From the NCBI GenBank assembly GCA_902590295.1, contig CACIWH010000004.1, positions 1 through 47,583 of the forward strand: a stretch of 47,583 nt of DNA, read 5' to 3'. Every line of letters starts with the position of its first letter. The stretch's first letter is position 1. The position numbers and the translations under genes are program-made. This DNA comes from an uncultured Pelagibacteraceae bacterium (GTDB lineage: Bacteria > Pseudomonadota > Alphaproteobacteria > Pelagibacterales > Pelagibacteraceae). Below are positions 36,824 through 46,228 of the stretch, in pieces. A model generated the notes under the pieces. The model did not search any database and was not told where the DNA came from. It was given only the letters and a program-made list of their open reading frames with translations.

Positions 36824-37602
36824 TGTTAAAATTTGTAAAGTATTTTTCTTTAATTTTTTTTTTAATTTCAGGCAATATAGTTAGTTCTGCGGAAAATGCT
36901 GAAAAATTATTGACAACCGATTGGACTTTTAAAGGACCATTTGGAAAGTTTGATAGGGCATCCCTGCAAAGAGGTTATCAGGTATATCAAGAGGTATGTG
37001 CTTCGTGTCACTCATTGAAATATATGTCTTACAGAAATCTTTCAGAGGATGGTGGCCCAGAGTTTTCTGTGCAAGAAGCGAAAGCTATAGCTGCCAATTT
37101 TGAAATATTAGATGGTCCAAATCCAGAGGGAGAAATGTTCACGAGACCTGCAAGATTATCTGATAAATTTGCAATGCCTTACGCAAATGAGGAAGAAGCT
37201 AAATCAGCAAACGGTGGCGCTTATCCTCCAGACATGTCCGTACTAGTTAAAGCTAGAAAGGGCGGGGCTGATTATGTCTACTCAGTCTTGCTTGGTTATG
37301 AAGAGCCGCCAGTTGGAATGAAATTAGATGATGGAGTTCACTACAATAAATATATGTACGGAAACAAAATTAAAATGCCAGCACCTCTGTCTGAAGGTCT
37401 AGTTGAATATGCTGATGGCACTACTGCTACAGAACAACAAATGGCAAAAGATGTAGTGAGTTTTTTAATGTGGACAGCAGAACCTCATCTTGAACAAAGA
37501 CACAAAATAGGCTTTAGAGCAATAGTCTACCTAATTATATTGAGCATACTAGTTTACTTTAGTATGAAAAAAATCTGGTCACGTATTGAAACGGAAGTTT
37601 AA
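36823..37602 (+). CDS. petC: Ubiquinol-cytochrome c reductase, cytochrome c1 subunit
   Basis: Periplasmic c-type cytochrome anchored by one C-terminal helix (IVYLIILSILVYFSM). A signal peptide (about 1-22) precedes the mature chain; covalent heme binding C59-A-S-C62-H63 lies in EVCASCHSLKYMSYRNL, a typical c1 sequence, and the axial methionine is likely the one in GNKIKMPAPL. 259 residues. The last 24 bases overlap the 3' end of ychF on the opposite strand, the longest tail-to-tail overlap in the window. Confidence 0.96.
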   Translation: MLKFVKYFSLIFFLISGNIVSSAENAEKLLTTDWTFKGPFGKFDRASLQRGYQVYQEVCASCHSLKYMSYRNLSEDGGPEFSVQEAKAIAANFEILDGPNPEGEMFTRPARLSDKFAMPYANEEEAKSANGGAYPPDMSVLVKARKGGADYVYSVLLGYEEPPVGMKLDDGVHYNKYMYGNKIKMPAPLSEGLVEYADGTTATEQQMAKDVVSFLMWTAEPHLEQRHKIGFRAIVYLIILSILVYFSMKKIWSRIETEV

Positions 37603-38652
37603 AATATCTCCATCTTTAACTATATAATCTTTTCCCTCTAGTCTCATTTTTCCATTGTTTTTACAATTAAGCCAACCACTGTTCGTAACAAAATCATTAA
37701 AAGAAATTGTCTCAGCTCTTATAAATCCTTTTTCAAAATCTGAGTGAATTTTTCCTGCAGCGACAGGAGCAGTACTATCTTTTTTTACAGTCCATGCTCT
37801 AGATTCTTCAGGACCTGAGGTAAAAAATGTTTCAAGCTCAAGTAATTTATATCCTTTCTCAATTAAATAATTTAAACCAGTTTTTTCAATATTCATTAAT
37901 TCCATAAAATTTTTCTTTTCATTATCTTCTAGTTGATTTATCTGATTTTCTATTTCAGCTGAGACTAAAATTGTATTATCAATTTTTTTGTTTTTTTGAA
38001 CTTCTTTAGAATATTTGTTTCCTGATGAAATACTTTTTTCATCAACATTACACACATAAAGCTTTGGTTTTAAAGACAGTAAGCCTGATTTGTTTATTAA
38101 ATCTAAATCAAATAAATTTCTGAGGTCATTTAAATCTTTATCGTTATTAATATAATCCTCAGTTGTTTTAAGTATGTTCAATTCATCATCTGTAATCTTT
38201 TTTAAATTTTTTTTATCTATTCTTTTTCCTATAGACTCTAAGTCTGCGAGCTTCATTTCTGTCTCAATAATGTCTAAGTCTCTTATAGGATTTACATCCT
38301 TATTTACATTTTGGATATCATCAGAATCAAAACATCTTAATAAATGAACAATTGCATCAACTTCTCTAATATGTGATAAAAATTTGTTACCTAATCCTTC
38401 TCCCTTCGAAGCACCTTTCACTAAACCCGCAATATCAAGAAAAGTTATAGTTGTATAAATTTTTTTTCTTGATTTAGAAATTTCAAACAATTTATCTAAT
38501 CTTTTATCTAAAACAGGAACGACGCCAACGTTAGGTTCTATTGTACAAAATGGAAAGTTACCCGCCTGTGCTTTTGATGAATTAGTTAAAGCGTTAAATA
38601 AAGTTGATTTACCCACATTTGGTAATCCAACGATACCACACTTGAATCCCAT
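37579..38652 (-). CDS. ychF: Redox-regulated ribosome-associated ATPase YchF
   Basis: Obg-family P-loop protein (Ola1 homologue), which prefers ATP over GTP. The P-loop GLPNVGKST is near residues 9-17, FLDIAGLVKGASKGEGLGN gives switch II, and the NVDE motif replaces the NKxD of true GTPases, as in the family. The C-terminal TGS-like domain (FFTSGPEESRAWTVKKD onward) is complete; 357 residues. It follows pth sharing one base, a frequent pth-ychF pair. Confidence 0.95.
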   Translation of the reverse strand: MGFKCGIVGLPNVGKSTLFNALTNSSKAQAGNFPFCTIEPNVGVVPVLDKRLDKLFEISKSRKKIYTTITFLDIAGLVKGASKGEGLGNKFLSHIREVDAIVHLLRCFDSDDIQNVNKDVNPIRDLDIIETEMKLADLESIGKRIDKKNLKKITDDELNILKTTEDYINNDKDLNDLRNLFDLDLINKSGLLSLKPKLYVCNVDEKSISSGNKYSKEVQKNKKIDNTILVSAEIENQINQLEDNEKKNFMELMNIEKTGLNYLIEKGYKLLELETFFTSGPEESRAWTVKKDSTAPVAAGKIHSDFEKGFIRAETISFNDFVTNSGWLNCKNNGKMRLEGKDYIVKDGDILNFRFNT

Positions 38653-39212
38653 TATTTATTATTAACTGTGCTTGAGAAAAGGTCTAGTTTTTTATCAATT
38701 AAAATTGCTAAATTTTCCGTGATATTATTTTTTAAAGTTTCTAGTTGCTGTTTTTCATCGTCGTCAAAATCCTTTAAAACATAATCTGAAACTGCAATTT
38801 TGTCGTTTGGTTTACCAATTCCTATTCTTACTCTTGAGTAATCTTTGCCTATAAATTTATCTATAGACTCTATCCCGTTGTGACCCGCACTAGAACCTCC
38901 AAACTTTGTTTTAATCTTACCAAAGTCAATATCTAAATCGTCATGAAAGACTATTATATTTTCAGCTTCAATTTTAAAATACTCTATAAGTTCTCTTATG
39001 CAGATCCCAGAGTTATTCATAAATGTTAATGGCTTTATCGCATAAACTTTTTTTTCGTTGATATTTCCAGTTGTTAAAAGACCTTTAAATTTAGGTTTTT
39101 GTTTTGATAACTTAAATTTTGAGTTTATTGCATCAATTATTTTGAAACCAATATTATGTCTATTGTTCTCTGAATTTGGCGTGGGATTACCTAGTCCAAC
39201 AAATAAAAACAT
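38652..39212 (-). CDS. pth: Peptidyl-tRNA hydrolase
   Basis: Releases tRNA from peptidyl-tRNAs that drop off ribosomes. In the 186 residues the key elements are GLGNPTPNSENNRHNIGF with catalytic H19, the KPLTFMNNSG segment, HDDLDIDFGKIKTKFGGSSAGHNG and RVRIGIGKP. Located between rplY (19-base gap) and ychF (one-base overlap); rplY-pth-ychF is a widespread translation cluster. Confidence 0.95.
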   Translation of the reverse strand: MFLFVGLGNPTPNSENNRHNIGFKIIDAINSKFKLSKQKPKFKGLLTTGNINEKKVYAIKPLTFMNNSGICIRELIEYFKIEAENIIVFHDDLDIDFGKIKTKFGGSSAGHNGIESIDKFIGKDYSRVRIGIGKPNDKIAVSDYVLKDFDDDEKQQLETLKNNITENLAILIDKKLDLFSSTVNNK

Positions 39213-39231
39213 GTAAATTAAATTTTATCAA

Positions 39232-39972
39232 TTATTTTTTTTCTGATTGAGGTTTCTTACCTTCATCTTTTTTACCAGCATCTTTTTTTTCTGCCTCAGC
39301 TCCACCTTTTTCGTCTGCTCCATCTTTAGGCGCTGCTGCTTCTTGTGCATCTGTAGAACCCTCTGCTCCTTCTTCACCTTCTGCGGCTTCAGCTGGTTTT
39401 TCTGGTTCCTTAATCACTGTTGGTGCTGCTACGGTAGCAATTACAAAATCTCTTCCGGTAATAGTTGGAATAACATTTTCAGGTAATTTTATTGATGATA
39501 TCTTAAAACTATGTCCTATATCCACACCGTCCAAATCAACAATTAATTCACTTGGTATATTTTCAGATGGACATTTTAATTCTACTTTCCTTCTAACAAT
39601 ATTAAGTACACCTCCTCTTTTTAACCCTGGAGATTTTTCATTATTGATAAATTTAACTGGTATCTCAATTATAACGCTCGAACCTTTTACAACTCTTAAG
39701 AAATCTATGTGTATTGGCTCATCTGTGATCACATCAAAAGATATATCTTTAGGTAATACACTTTCTTCTTTTCCGTCGACCTTAAGTTTTATAATTTTCG
39801 AAAGAAAGTTTTCTTGCTCCATTAAACTTTTTAGTACTTTTATAGATACAGATACATTTTGGTTTTTTTCTGATCCACCATAGACAATACCTGGAACATT
39901 TCCTTGTTGTCTTATTATTTTTAGTTCACCGGATGTTTTGTTATTTCTAATATTTGCTTCTAAAGTACTCAT
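39232..39972 (-). CDS. rplY: 50S ribosomal protein L25/Ctc with low-complexity tail
   Basis: Binds 5S rRNA. Residues 1-95 form the L25 domain (LKIIRQQGNVPGIVYGG) and 96-185 the beta-rich TL5/Ctc C-terminal domain (VDIGHSFKISSIKLPENV). The last sixty residues are an Ala-, Glu- and Lys-rich low-complexity tail, first acidic and then strongly basic at the end. The DNA for this tail (39235-39420) is clearly richer in G+C than its surroundings. Such tails are known in alphaproteobacterial L25 and vary in length. Downstream of prs after 45 bases. Confidence 0.93.
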   Translation of the reverse strand: MSTLEANIRNNKTSGELKIIRQQGNVPGIVYGGSEKNQNVSVSIKVLKSLMEQENFLSKIIKLKVDGKEESVLPKDISFDVITDEPIHIDFLRVVKGSSVIIEIPVKFINNEKSPGLKRGGVLNIVRRKVELKCPSENIPSELIVDLDGVDIGHSFKISSIKLPENVIPTITGRDFVIATVAAPTVIKEPEKPAEAAEGEEGAEGSTDAQEAAAPKDGADEKGGAEAEKKDAGKKDEGKKPQSEKK

Positions 39973-40017
39973 AAAAAAAAAGTTTTTTAACTCATGTTGA
40001 CTAATAAAACAAGAAAA

Positions 40018-40950
40018 TTATTTGAACAGAAAAGATACAGATGTTGAGTTAGAAATACGTCTTATTGCTTCACCCATTAAATTTGATACAGACAAAATTT
40101 CAATATTTTTAGCGTTTTTTATTTTGTTATAATTGTCTATTGTGTCTGTAATAACTAAATTTTTAATAGTTGATTTTCTAATTTTATTAACTGCATCACC
40201 ACTTAATACCCCATGTGTTATGTAAACATGTATCTCCTTTGCACCTTTTTCTTTTAGAACTTTAGCAGCGTTTACAATTGTACCTCCTGAGTCGATAATA
40301 TCATCAACCATAATACAACACTTATCTTTGACATTTCCTATAACATTCATTACTTCAGATTTCCCTGGAGAGGGTCTTCTTTTATCTATAATCGCTAAAC
40401 CTGAATTAATAAACTTACTTAGTCCCCTTGTTCTAGCCACACCACCAACGTCTGGTGACACGCAAATTATATTTTTTGATTTAATTCTTTTTTTTATGTG
40501 TCTTGCAAATATTGGAGTAGCAAATAAATTATCTACTGGTATATCAAAAAAACCCTGAATTTGTCCTGCATGTAAATCAATTGTTACAACTCTATCAGCA
40601 CCAGCTTTAGTAATTAAATTAGAAACTAATTTTGCCGATATAGATGTTCTCGGCACAACTTTTCTATCTTGCCTTGCATATCCAAAATAAGGAATTACAG
40701 CAGTGATATTTTTTGCAGATGATCTTTTTAAAGCATCGATACATAATAACATCTCCATTAGATTATCATTAGCTGGAGATGAGATTGATTGAATAATAAA
40801 AATATTATTACCTCTAATATTTTCATTAATCTCTATATATATTTCCCCATCTTTAAATTTTCTAATACTTGAATTGACGAGCCTTTCTTTTAAATATTTA
40901 GCAATTTTTTCACTTAATTTTTTATTACTATTTCCTGTTAGAAGTTTCAT
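40018..40950 (-). CDS. prs: Ribose-phosphate pyrophosphokinase
   Basis: Makes PRPP from ribose 5-phosphate and ATP for nucleotide, histidine and tryptophan synthesis. The 310-residue protein shows [35 protein letters not shown] and the PRPP-binding loop [11 protein letters not shown], all typical of class I enzymes. The gene follows pgeF after 14 bases. The prs-rplY-pth-ychF order is common in alphaproteobacteria. Confidence 0.95.
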   Translation of the reverse strand: MKLLTGNSNKKLSEKIAKYLKERLVNSSIRKFKDGEIYIEINENIRGNNIFIIQSISSPANDNLMEMLLCIDALKRSSAKNITAVIPYFGYARQDRKVVPRTSISAKLVSNLITKAGADRVVTIDLHAGQIQGFFDIPVDNLFATPIFARHIKKRIKSKNIICVSPDVGGVARTRGLSKFINSGLAIIDKRRPSPGKSEVMNVIGNVKDKCCIMVDDIIDSGGTIVNAAKVLKEKGAKEIHVYITHGVLSGDAVNKIRKSTIKNLVITDTIDNYNKIKNAKNIEILSVSNLMGEAIRRISNSTSVSFLFK

Positions 40951-40964
40951 TATTTTGAAAAAAG

Positions 40965-41720
40965 TTATTTAATCATAATTAATGATATATTTCTACCATA
41001 ATCATTTTGATTGTTATGTATAGCTCTTCTTGCACTAAAAAAATTATTTTTTGGATTATAAGTATCCTTATCAACTAAATCGATTTTCTTTAAACCAAGA
41101 CTTTTCAATTGATAGTAAACATATTTATTTAGGCTAAAATATGTTTTTTTTTTTATTTTTTTGAAAAAAGTTCTATTCACAGTATTTTGTTTTAAAAATT
41201 TAAGCTTAAAATCAGATTTAATCTCATAATTTTTTTGAGCTATACAAGGGCCAATAGCAGCAATCAAATCTTTGGTATCACTTCCTGATTTAATCAAAAA
41301 ATTAACAACATTTTTTATGATTTCTTTGTAGGCACCTTTCCACCCAGCATGTATTGCTGAAATTATTTTGAGTTTTGGGTCATAAATAATTATAGGCGCG
41401 CAGTCAGCAGTCAGAATACCCAATACAATATTTTTTTTATTTGTAATTAAAGCGTCTCCAACTAGCTTTGTTTTATATTTTCTTCTATTTACATAGAAAA
41501 ACTTATTACTATGGACCTGATGTAACAATATCAATTTTTTGTGAGTTGAACCAATTTTTCGACAAGCTATTTTAAGATTTTTTGTTACGTTTACTTTTGT
41601 ATCAGATGAACCTCTTCCACAGTTTAAGCTTTTATATATTCCTTTAGATTTCCCACCTTCCATGCCTAGAAAGCAGTGTCTAATACTTTTATACTTTAAT
41701 AATTTTTTTGATAAAATCAT
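40965..41720 (-). CDS. pgeF: PgeF/YfiH family purine nucleoside phosphorylase or peptidoglycan editing factor
   Basis: Formerly 'polyphenol oxidase' or laccase domain DUF152. Of its 251 residues the zinc-binding set is seen in [17 protein letters not shown] (Cys) and [14 protein letters not shown] (His), followed by [11 protein letters not shown]. Family members have been reported both to act on purine nucleosides and to correct wrong amino acids in peptidoglycan precursors; sequence does not decide here. The N-terminus overlaps the midA-like gene by four bases. Confidence 0.85.
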   Translation of the reverse strand: MILSKKLLKYKSIRHCFLGMEGGKSKGIYKSLNCGRGSSDTKVNVTKNLKIACRKIGSTHKKLILLHQVHSNKFFYVNRRKYKTKLVGDALITNKKNIVLGILTADCAPIIIYDPKLKIISAIHAGWKGAYKEIIKNVVNFLIKSGSDTKDLIAAIGPCIAQKNYEIKSDFKLKFLKQNTVNRTFFKKIKKKTYFSLNKYVYYQLKSLGLKKIDLVDKDTYNPKNNFFSARRAIHNNQNDYGRNISLIMIK

Positions 41721-42793
41721 TCAAATCCAAAAAATTTTTTATTATTACTTTTATATGCAAAAATAACTTTGAATAACTCTCCCATTGAACTTTTATTTAA
41801 AAGTCTTGAAAGTGTTGTGATCATATATTTTTTTTGTTTTTCATTCATTTTTTTTTCCAGTATCTTTGCTCTTTCAATAATCCCCATTCTTTCTAAAAAA
41901 AATTTCTGTGTAACTACTCTCTTAACATTTAATTTCTTTTTTGAAAAAAATTCATTTAATAAGCTAAAATTTACCAATGAAGTGATATCTGCATTACCAA
42001 TATACTTTAATAGGTTTTTTTTGTGAATTTTTCTATTTTTCATTACAATTTGTATAGTACTTTCATTTAATGCTCCCATATAACCGTAATCAATTAATAG
42101 CACTCCACCAGATAAAGATTTTATTTTTTTTATAATTTTACTTAATTCCCCAAGACCTTGTTTTGGGTATTCAATAAATTTAAGTTTTTTTAAAATTTTA
42201 AAAGATTTTAAGTCAATTAGATCGCTCAATTTAGGCTTGCACTGGGTTTCCTCAAGAAATTTTCCATTAAAAATATAGCATTTTTCTAATAATTTTTTAT
42301 CCTTAATAAAAAATTGTTTTATTGGTATTGCATCAAAAAATTCATTACCAAAAAAAATAATTGGACCGCCCTTTATATTTTTATAATCATTTATCCACTT
42401 TAAATTAGTTCCCTTTAATTTTTTTTTTTGAATCCTTCTTAAAAATTCACTTTTTTCATATAAAAAAAATTTTATGGAATTATTAAAAGTTGGAAAATTT
42501 TTAAAAGTTTTTACTAATACTTCCGATAAACTTCCATCACCTGGGCCAAGCTCAACTAAGTTAAAAATTTTAGGTTTTCCTAAAGTTTCCCAAGTAGAAA
42601 TTATCCATATTGCTATGATCTCAGAAAATAAATTTGATATAGTTGGAGATGTAACAAAATCACCCTTTTTCCCAAAAGGCATTTTATTTGTATAGTACCC
42701 TATTTTTGGTTTGTATAATGCTCTATTTATAAAATCATCAACTTTAATTTTTCGATTTTTTATAATATTAAATTTTTCGAGGGATTTTTTCAT
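41717..42793 (-). CDS. SAM-dependent methyltransferase, MidA/NDUFAF7 family
   Basis: 358-residue class I methyltransferase related to mitochondrial NDUFAF7, which methylates an arginine of a complex I subunit during assembly. The S-adenosylmethionine-binding LVELGPGDGSLSEVL and the characteristic FFGNEFFDAIPIKQF and LLIDYGYMG motifs are visible. The adjacency to lgt and pgeF is standard in alphaproteobacteria. A role in NADH dehydrogenase assembly would fit a respiratory organism but is family-based inference; no complex I genes are in the window. Overlaps both neighbours by four bases. Confidence 0.85.
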   Translation of the reverse strand: MKKSLEKFNIIKNRKIKVDDFINRALYKPKIGYYTNKMPFGKKGDFVTSPTISNLFSEIIAIWIISTWETLGKPKIFNLVELGPGDGSLSEVLVKTFKNFPTFNNSIKFFLYEKSEFLRRIQKKKLKGTNLKWINDYKNIKGGPIIFFGNEFFDAIPIKQFFIKDKKLLEKCYIFNGKFLEETQCKPKLSDLIDLKSFKILKKLKFIEYPKQGLGELSKIIKKIKSLSGGVLLIDYGYMGALNESTIQIVMKNRKIHKKNLLKYIGNADITSLVNFSLLNEFFSKKKLNVKRVVTQKFFLERMGIIERAKILEKKMNEKQKKYMITTLSRLLNKSSMGELFKVIFAYKSNNKKFFGFE

Positions 42794-43548
42794 TTTCTAC
42801 GTAAGAGCAAAATACCTATAAATATCATAAGTATACTTAATAACATTCCCATACTTAATGATCCAAAGATATAACCAATTTGTTCATCAGGTTCTCTAAA
42901 AATTTCAGAAAACAATCTAAATATTCCGTAAAAAATTAAAAAGGCAAAAGAACAGCTTCCCTCTTTGTAATTTTTACTAAAGTAGATTTTATTCATTATA
43001 ACGAATAAAAATATACCTTCAAAAATAGCCTCGTACAATTGTGACGGATGTCTTGGAATATTATCGATTAAGGGAAAGATAACACCCCAAATTAAATCGG
43101 TTGGTTTTCCGACAAGCTCGCTATTTATAAAATTTGCAATTCTACCAAAAAAAATTCCAATAGGCGCTGCAACAGCTATGAAATCAAAAAAAATATACTT
43201 TTCTAAATTATTTTTTTTACAAAAAATAACAGTAGCTATTATAATTCCTATTAAACCCCCGTGAAAAGACATTCCTCCTTGCCATATCATAATTATTTCT
43301 GAGGGGTTTTTTAGGTAAAATTTTAAGTTATAAATTAAGACGTAACCTAGTCTCCCTCCTACAATTATACCTATAATTAGATAAGTTATTAAATCATCGA
43401 TGTAAATTTTATGAAAATTGTTTTTAATTAATATTTTCTTTATGTAAATCCATCCACAGATTATCCCTAAAATATACGCAAGAGAGTACCAGTGAATTTT
43501 GATAAAAAATATTTCAAAAGCTACTGGATTCAAATTATTAATAAGCAT
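42790..43548 (-). CDS. lgt: Prolipoprotein diacylglyceryl transferase
   Basis: Membrane enzyme adding diacylglycerol to the lipobox cysteine of lipoprotein precursors. I start at the ATG at 43548 (252 residues); the longer frame to 43584 opens with a TTG and adds a non-homologous dozen residues. Signature pieces are MSFHGGLIG, FFGRIANFINSELVGKPTD with the essential arginine, and RHPSQLYEAIFEG. Seven hydrophobic segments. Divergent from the ubiK-like gene across 40 bases of A/T-rich DNA without clear promoter elements. Confidence 0.94.
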   Translation of the reverse strand: MLINNLNPVAFEIFFIKIHWYSLAYILGIICGWIYIKKILIKNNFHKIYIDDLITYLIIGIIVGGRLGYVLIYNLKFYLKNPSEIIMIWQGGMSFHGGLIGIIIATVIFCKKNNLEKYIFFDFIAVAAPIGIFFGRIANFINSELVGKPTDLIWGVIFPLIDNIPRHPSQLYEAIFEGIFLFVIMNKIYFSKNYKEGSCSFAFLIFYGIFRLFSEIFREPDEQIGYIFGSLSMGMLLSILMIFIGILLLRRK

Positions 43549-43588
43549 ATTATAAAAATTAGAATATATTATTTTTAAAAGCAAAAGT

Positions 43589-43834
43589 ATGTCAAAATCT
43601 AAAATTTTATTAGAAAAATTAACAAGTTTACTTGCCCAAGGATTAATATCCTACAAAGACTTAAGCAATGAAATAATTAACATAATTAAATCTCAAAGAG
43701 ATGAAATCATTTTGAAAATGAAAATATCAACAAAAGAAGAAACAGATATTCTTAAAAAGAGAATTGAAAAGTTGGAAAACGAGATAAATAAATTAAAAAA
43801 AAATAAACGAACTAAAAAGGTAAAGAAATCTTAA
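43589..43834 (+). CDS. UbiK/BMFP-domain accessory factor-like protein
   Basis: A small helical protein of 81 residues. The N-terminal half resembles UbiK (YqiC) with a helix and the STKEETDILKKRIEKLENEINKL coiled coil that matches the 'TREEFD-x-K-x-x-LE' trimerisation part of the BMFP domain; a basic tail follows. UbiK proteins help the ubiquinone biosynthesis complex in proteobacteria. Similarity in so short and coiled-coil-rich a protein is weak evidence, but the placement opposite lgt is seen in other alphaproteobacteria. Its end overlaps the 3' end of the kinase gene by 23 bases. Confidence 0.68.
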   Translation: MSKSKILLEKLTSLLAQGLISYKDLSNEIINIIKSQRDEIILKMKISTKEETDILKKRIEKLENEINKLKKNKRTKKVKKS

Positions 43835-45125
43835 CACTCAAACCGCCTAATTTTGATTTATTTAAATCAATTTTTCCCCCATGGGATCTAACTACGTCAG
43901 ATGCAATTGAAAGGCCAAGACCCACACTTGATTTTGAGTCACCTCTTCCTTTATTTATTTTATAAAAAGGTTTGAAAACGTTTGAATATTCTGATTTTGG
44001 AATGCTTGGTCCGTCATCTTCTATAATTATAACTATTATTTTATTTAACTTTTTTAAAGAAAATGTAACTTTTTTTCCATACTTAAGACCATTGTCTATT
44101 ATGTTGCTGAGACACCTTAATAATAAATTCTTTCGCCCATTAAAGTTAACATTTTCCTCAATATCTGAGGATATTAATGCATTATCATATTTTTTTATTA
44201 AAGATTTGATTGTTTTTGAGATATTAAAAGACTCATCTTTTTCAGAGGACGTCGAACTAGCAAACTGCAAATATTCATTTAACATTTTTTCCATTTCCTC
44301 TATGTCCTCAGAAAGTTTTTTTGAAATATTGTTGTCTTTGATAAAGGCTAATTGTAACTTTATTCTTGTTAGCGGAGTTCTTAAATCGTGGCTTATTCCA
44401 GACAACATCTCAGATCTCTGATTTAAATGTCTTAAAATTCTTTTTCTCATTCTATCAAATTCGAACCCAGCTTGACGTATTTCAAGAGCACCAGAAGGCC
44501 TAAATTCACCAACATCTTCACCTCTTCCAAATTTTTCAGATGCTTTTGCTAAATTTACAATTGGTCGTGTTTGGTTTTTTAAGAAAATTAAGGCTACTGT
44601 AATTAATAAAAACGCAGGGAATGTGATCCATAAAGCAAATAATCTAGCTGAGGTACTGGTAACTCTTTCTTTGGGAATATAAAATTCAAAGTACCCATTA
44701 ATATGTTTTATTCTTAATTCAATTAATCCCCTGAATTTTGTAGTATCAAACCAATAACTTAAATTTCTGGATTTTAATTCTCTTCTTAAAGTACGATCCA
44801 TAGGGCTGAACCATCTCTCCATATCTTGTTTTGGTAAGTCACCAAATGAAATAAATTTTACAGTAAAGTTGTGATGTTCTTCAAATAAGTTAATTAAATT
44901 CTCTTTATTGTAATCTTCATTGTCATAAGCATCTAAAAAAAATTTAATTTCTCCTATTAATGCATTTGTCATACCTTTATTTGTTTTTATCCACAAACTA
45001 TCAAAAAAAACTACTGATATAGTGATTTGCAAAATTATGATTGGAGCTGCAACAATTAAAAGAGCTCTATAAAATAATCTTTTTGGAAGTATTTCTTTAA
45101 CAAATTTATTCAATCCATAAAACAT
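43812..45125 (-). CDS. EnvZ-like sensor histidine kinase
   Basis: 437-residue inner-membrane sensor. Helices at about 21-43 and 161-182 enclose a periplasmic domain of some 115 residues; a HAMP segment (NQTRPIVNLAKASEKFGRG) follows. The phosphoacceptor is H246 in SGISHDLRTPLTR, and the ATP-binding boxes NIIDNGLKYG, IEDDGPSIP and GVGLGLSIASDVV are intact. The start overlaps the end of the response regulator gene by 20 bases, so the two are surely partners. The signal sensed is not evident; residues around the periplasmic domain do not match a named sensor domain. Confidence 0.93.
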   Translation of the reverse strand: MFYGLNKFVKEILPKRLFYRALLIVAAPIIILQITISVVFFDSLWIKTNKGMTNALIGEIKFFLDAYDNEDYNKENLINLFEEHHNFTVKFISFGDLPKQDMERWFSPMDRTLRRELKSRNLSYWFDTTKFRGLIELRIKHINGYFEFYIPKERVTSTSARLFALWITFPAFLLITVALIFLKNQTRPIVNLAKASEKFGRGEDVGEFRPSGALEIRQAGFEFDRMRKRILRHLNQRSEMLSGISHDLRTPLTRIKLQLAFIKDNNISKKLSEDIEEMEKMLNEYLQFASSTSSEKDESFNISKTIKSLIKKYDNALISSDIEENVNFNGRKNLLLRCLSNIIDNGLKYGKKVTFSLKKLNKIIVIIIEDDGPSIPKSEYSNVFKPFYKINKGRGDSKSSVGLGLSIASDVVRSHGGKIDLNKSKLGGLSVKISLPF

Positions 45126-45783
45126 ATCCTGTACCTCTTATAGTTTGTAAATATTTTGGATTTTTTGGATTCATTTCAATTTTTTTTCTTAGTCTAGTAA
45201 TAATTACGTCAATTGATCTTTCTTTTTCAAGATTAATAAGTTTTCCTATTTCTAGTCTACTGAAAACCTTACCAGGTTGATTTATCATTTTATCTAAAAT
45301 TTTCTTTTCGGTTGTGTTGATTTTGAGTTCTTTTTTCTCTTTTATTATTAACAACTTTGTTAAATCAATTTTGATGTTTCCAAAATTTATAGCTCTTATA
45401 AGGTTCTTTTTTTGTGTTTTGGATAAAATATTTTTTATTCTCAATAGCAGTTCCTGTGGTTCAAATGGTTTAGGTAAATAATCATCTGCTCCAGATTCGA
45501 GTCCCTCAACCCTTTCTTTTGGCTCACCTTTAGCGGTCAAAAGTATTACCGGTGTATCAATAAAGGATTTATTTTCATTTAAAAATTCCAAACCACTTTT
45601 GCCAGGCATCATAATATCTAAAATTATCAAATCAAATTTTATGATTGCAATTTTTTTTTGGGCTTCTTCAGCCGAACTAGCTGTATTTACCAAAAAACTT
45701 TTTTCATTTAAAAATTTTTTTACTAAATTTCTTATACCATCATCATCGTCTACAACTAATATATGAGCTTTATAGTTTTTCAT
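45106..45783 (-). CDS. OmpR-family response regulator (PetR-like)
   Basis: 225 residues: an N-terminal receiver with acidic D12-D14, phosphoacceptor D56 in LIILDIMMPGKSG, T and K residues in LLTAKGE and PKPFEPQELLLRI, and a C-terminal winged helix ending ERSIDVIITRLRKKIE...GTGYVLW. With the MarR gene upstream and a histidine kinase downstream it matches the petP-petR-type arrangement of Rhodobacter, where petPR lies by petABC; here the bc1 genes are 7.5 kb away. The regulon is not known from the sequence. Confidence 0.92.
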   Translation of the reverse strand: MKNYKAHILVVDDDDGIRNLVKKFLNEKSFLVNTASSAEEAQKKIAIIKFDLIILDIMMPGKSGLEFLNENKSFIDTPVILLTAKGEPKERVEGLESGADDYLPKPFEPQELLLRIKNILSKTQKKNLIRAINFGNIKIDLTKLLIIKEKKELKINTTEKKILDKMINQPGKVFSRLEIGKLINLEKERSIDVIITRLRKKIEMNPKNPKYLQTIRGTGYVLWIE

Positions 45784-46213
45784 TTATTATTCTTTTTAAT
45801 ACCTGGTCAAAATTCAGCACTTCTTTTGCTGACGAGTTTAAAAAAGCTTTATAAATTCTTTTTTTTTGAGAAAAAAAAATTTCGTTGTAAATTTTACTTC
45901 CTTTAGAACTTAAATAAATATGTCTAACTCTTGTATCTTTACTATCTTTTTTAAATTCTAAAAACTCTAGCCTTTTCAAGTCATTTAAAACCCTATTTAA
46001 ACTCTGCTTAGTTACATTTAATTTCCTTAATAGTTGTGAAATTGTAATTCCTTCATAAAAGGATATTAAATGAAGAGATTTATGATGCGCAGTACCTAAT
46101 TGATACTTTTTAAGTATTTTCTTGGGATCACTAAATGACTCCCTATAAGTGACAAAAATTTTTTCAATAAAACCTTTTAATTGTTCATCTTTTAAATAAA
46201 GAAGATCTTTCAT
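45770..46213 (-). CDS. MarR-family transcriptional regulator (PetP-like)
   Basis: 147-residue winged-helix dimer-type regulator: the DNA-binding part spans ISFYEGITISQLLRKLNVTKQSLNRVLNDLKRLEFLEFKKDSKDTRVRHIYLS (the wing is the KDTRVRH part), flanked by dimerisation helices at both ends. Heads a three-gene unit with the response regulator (14-base overlap) and kinase. Divergent from ilvE over 62 bases. The order MarR-OmpR-kinase next to a branched-chain aminotransferase recurs in alphaproteobacteria, where the MarR member is named PetP in Rhodobacter. Confidence 0.86.
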   Translation of the reverse strand: MKDLLYLKDEQLKGFIEKIFVTYRESFSDPKKILKKYQLGTAHHKSLHLISFYEGITISQLLRKLNVTKQSLNRVLNDLKRLEFLEFKKDSKDTRVRHIYLSSKGSKIYNEIFFSQKKRIYKAFLNSSAKEVLNFDQVLKRIINEKL

Positions 46214-46228
46214 AATAAGTAAGTTATA

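Noticed and set aside
43549..43584. TTG-initiated N-terminal extension of Lgt
   Set aside because: The added residues do not belong to the family and the ATG at 43548 gives the usual N-terminus.
43972..44421. 149-codon open frame antisense to the histidine kinase
   Set aside because: The kinase motifs on the minus strand explain this DNA; the plus-strand frame is Ser/Phe/Asn-rich shadow sequence of an AT-rich gene.
45494..45503. Two adjacent GANTC sites (GATTC and GAGTC) inside the response regulator gene
   Set aside because: They lie mid-gene in a conserved coding region (SGADDYLPKP) with no promoter-like elements, so I take them as incidental.
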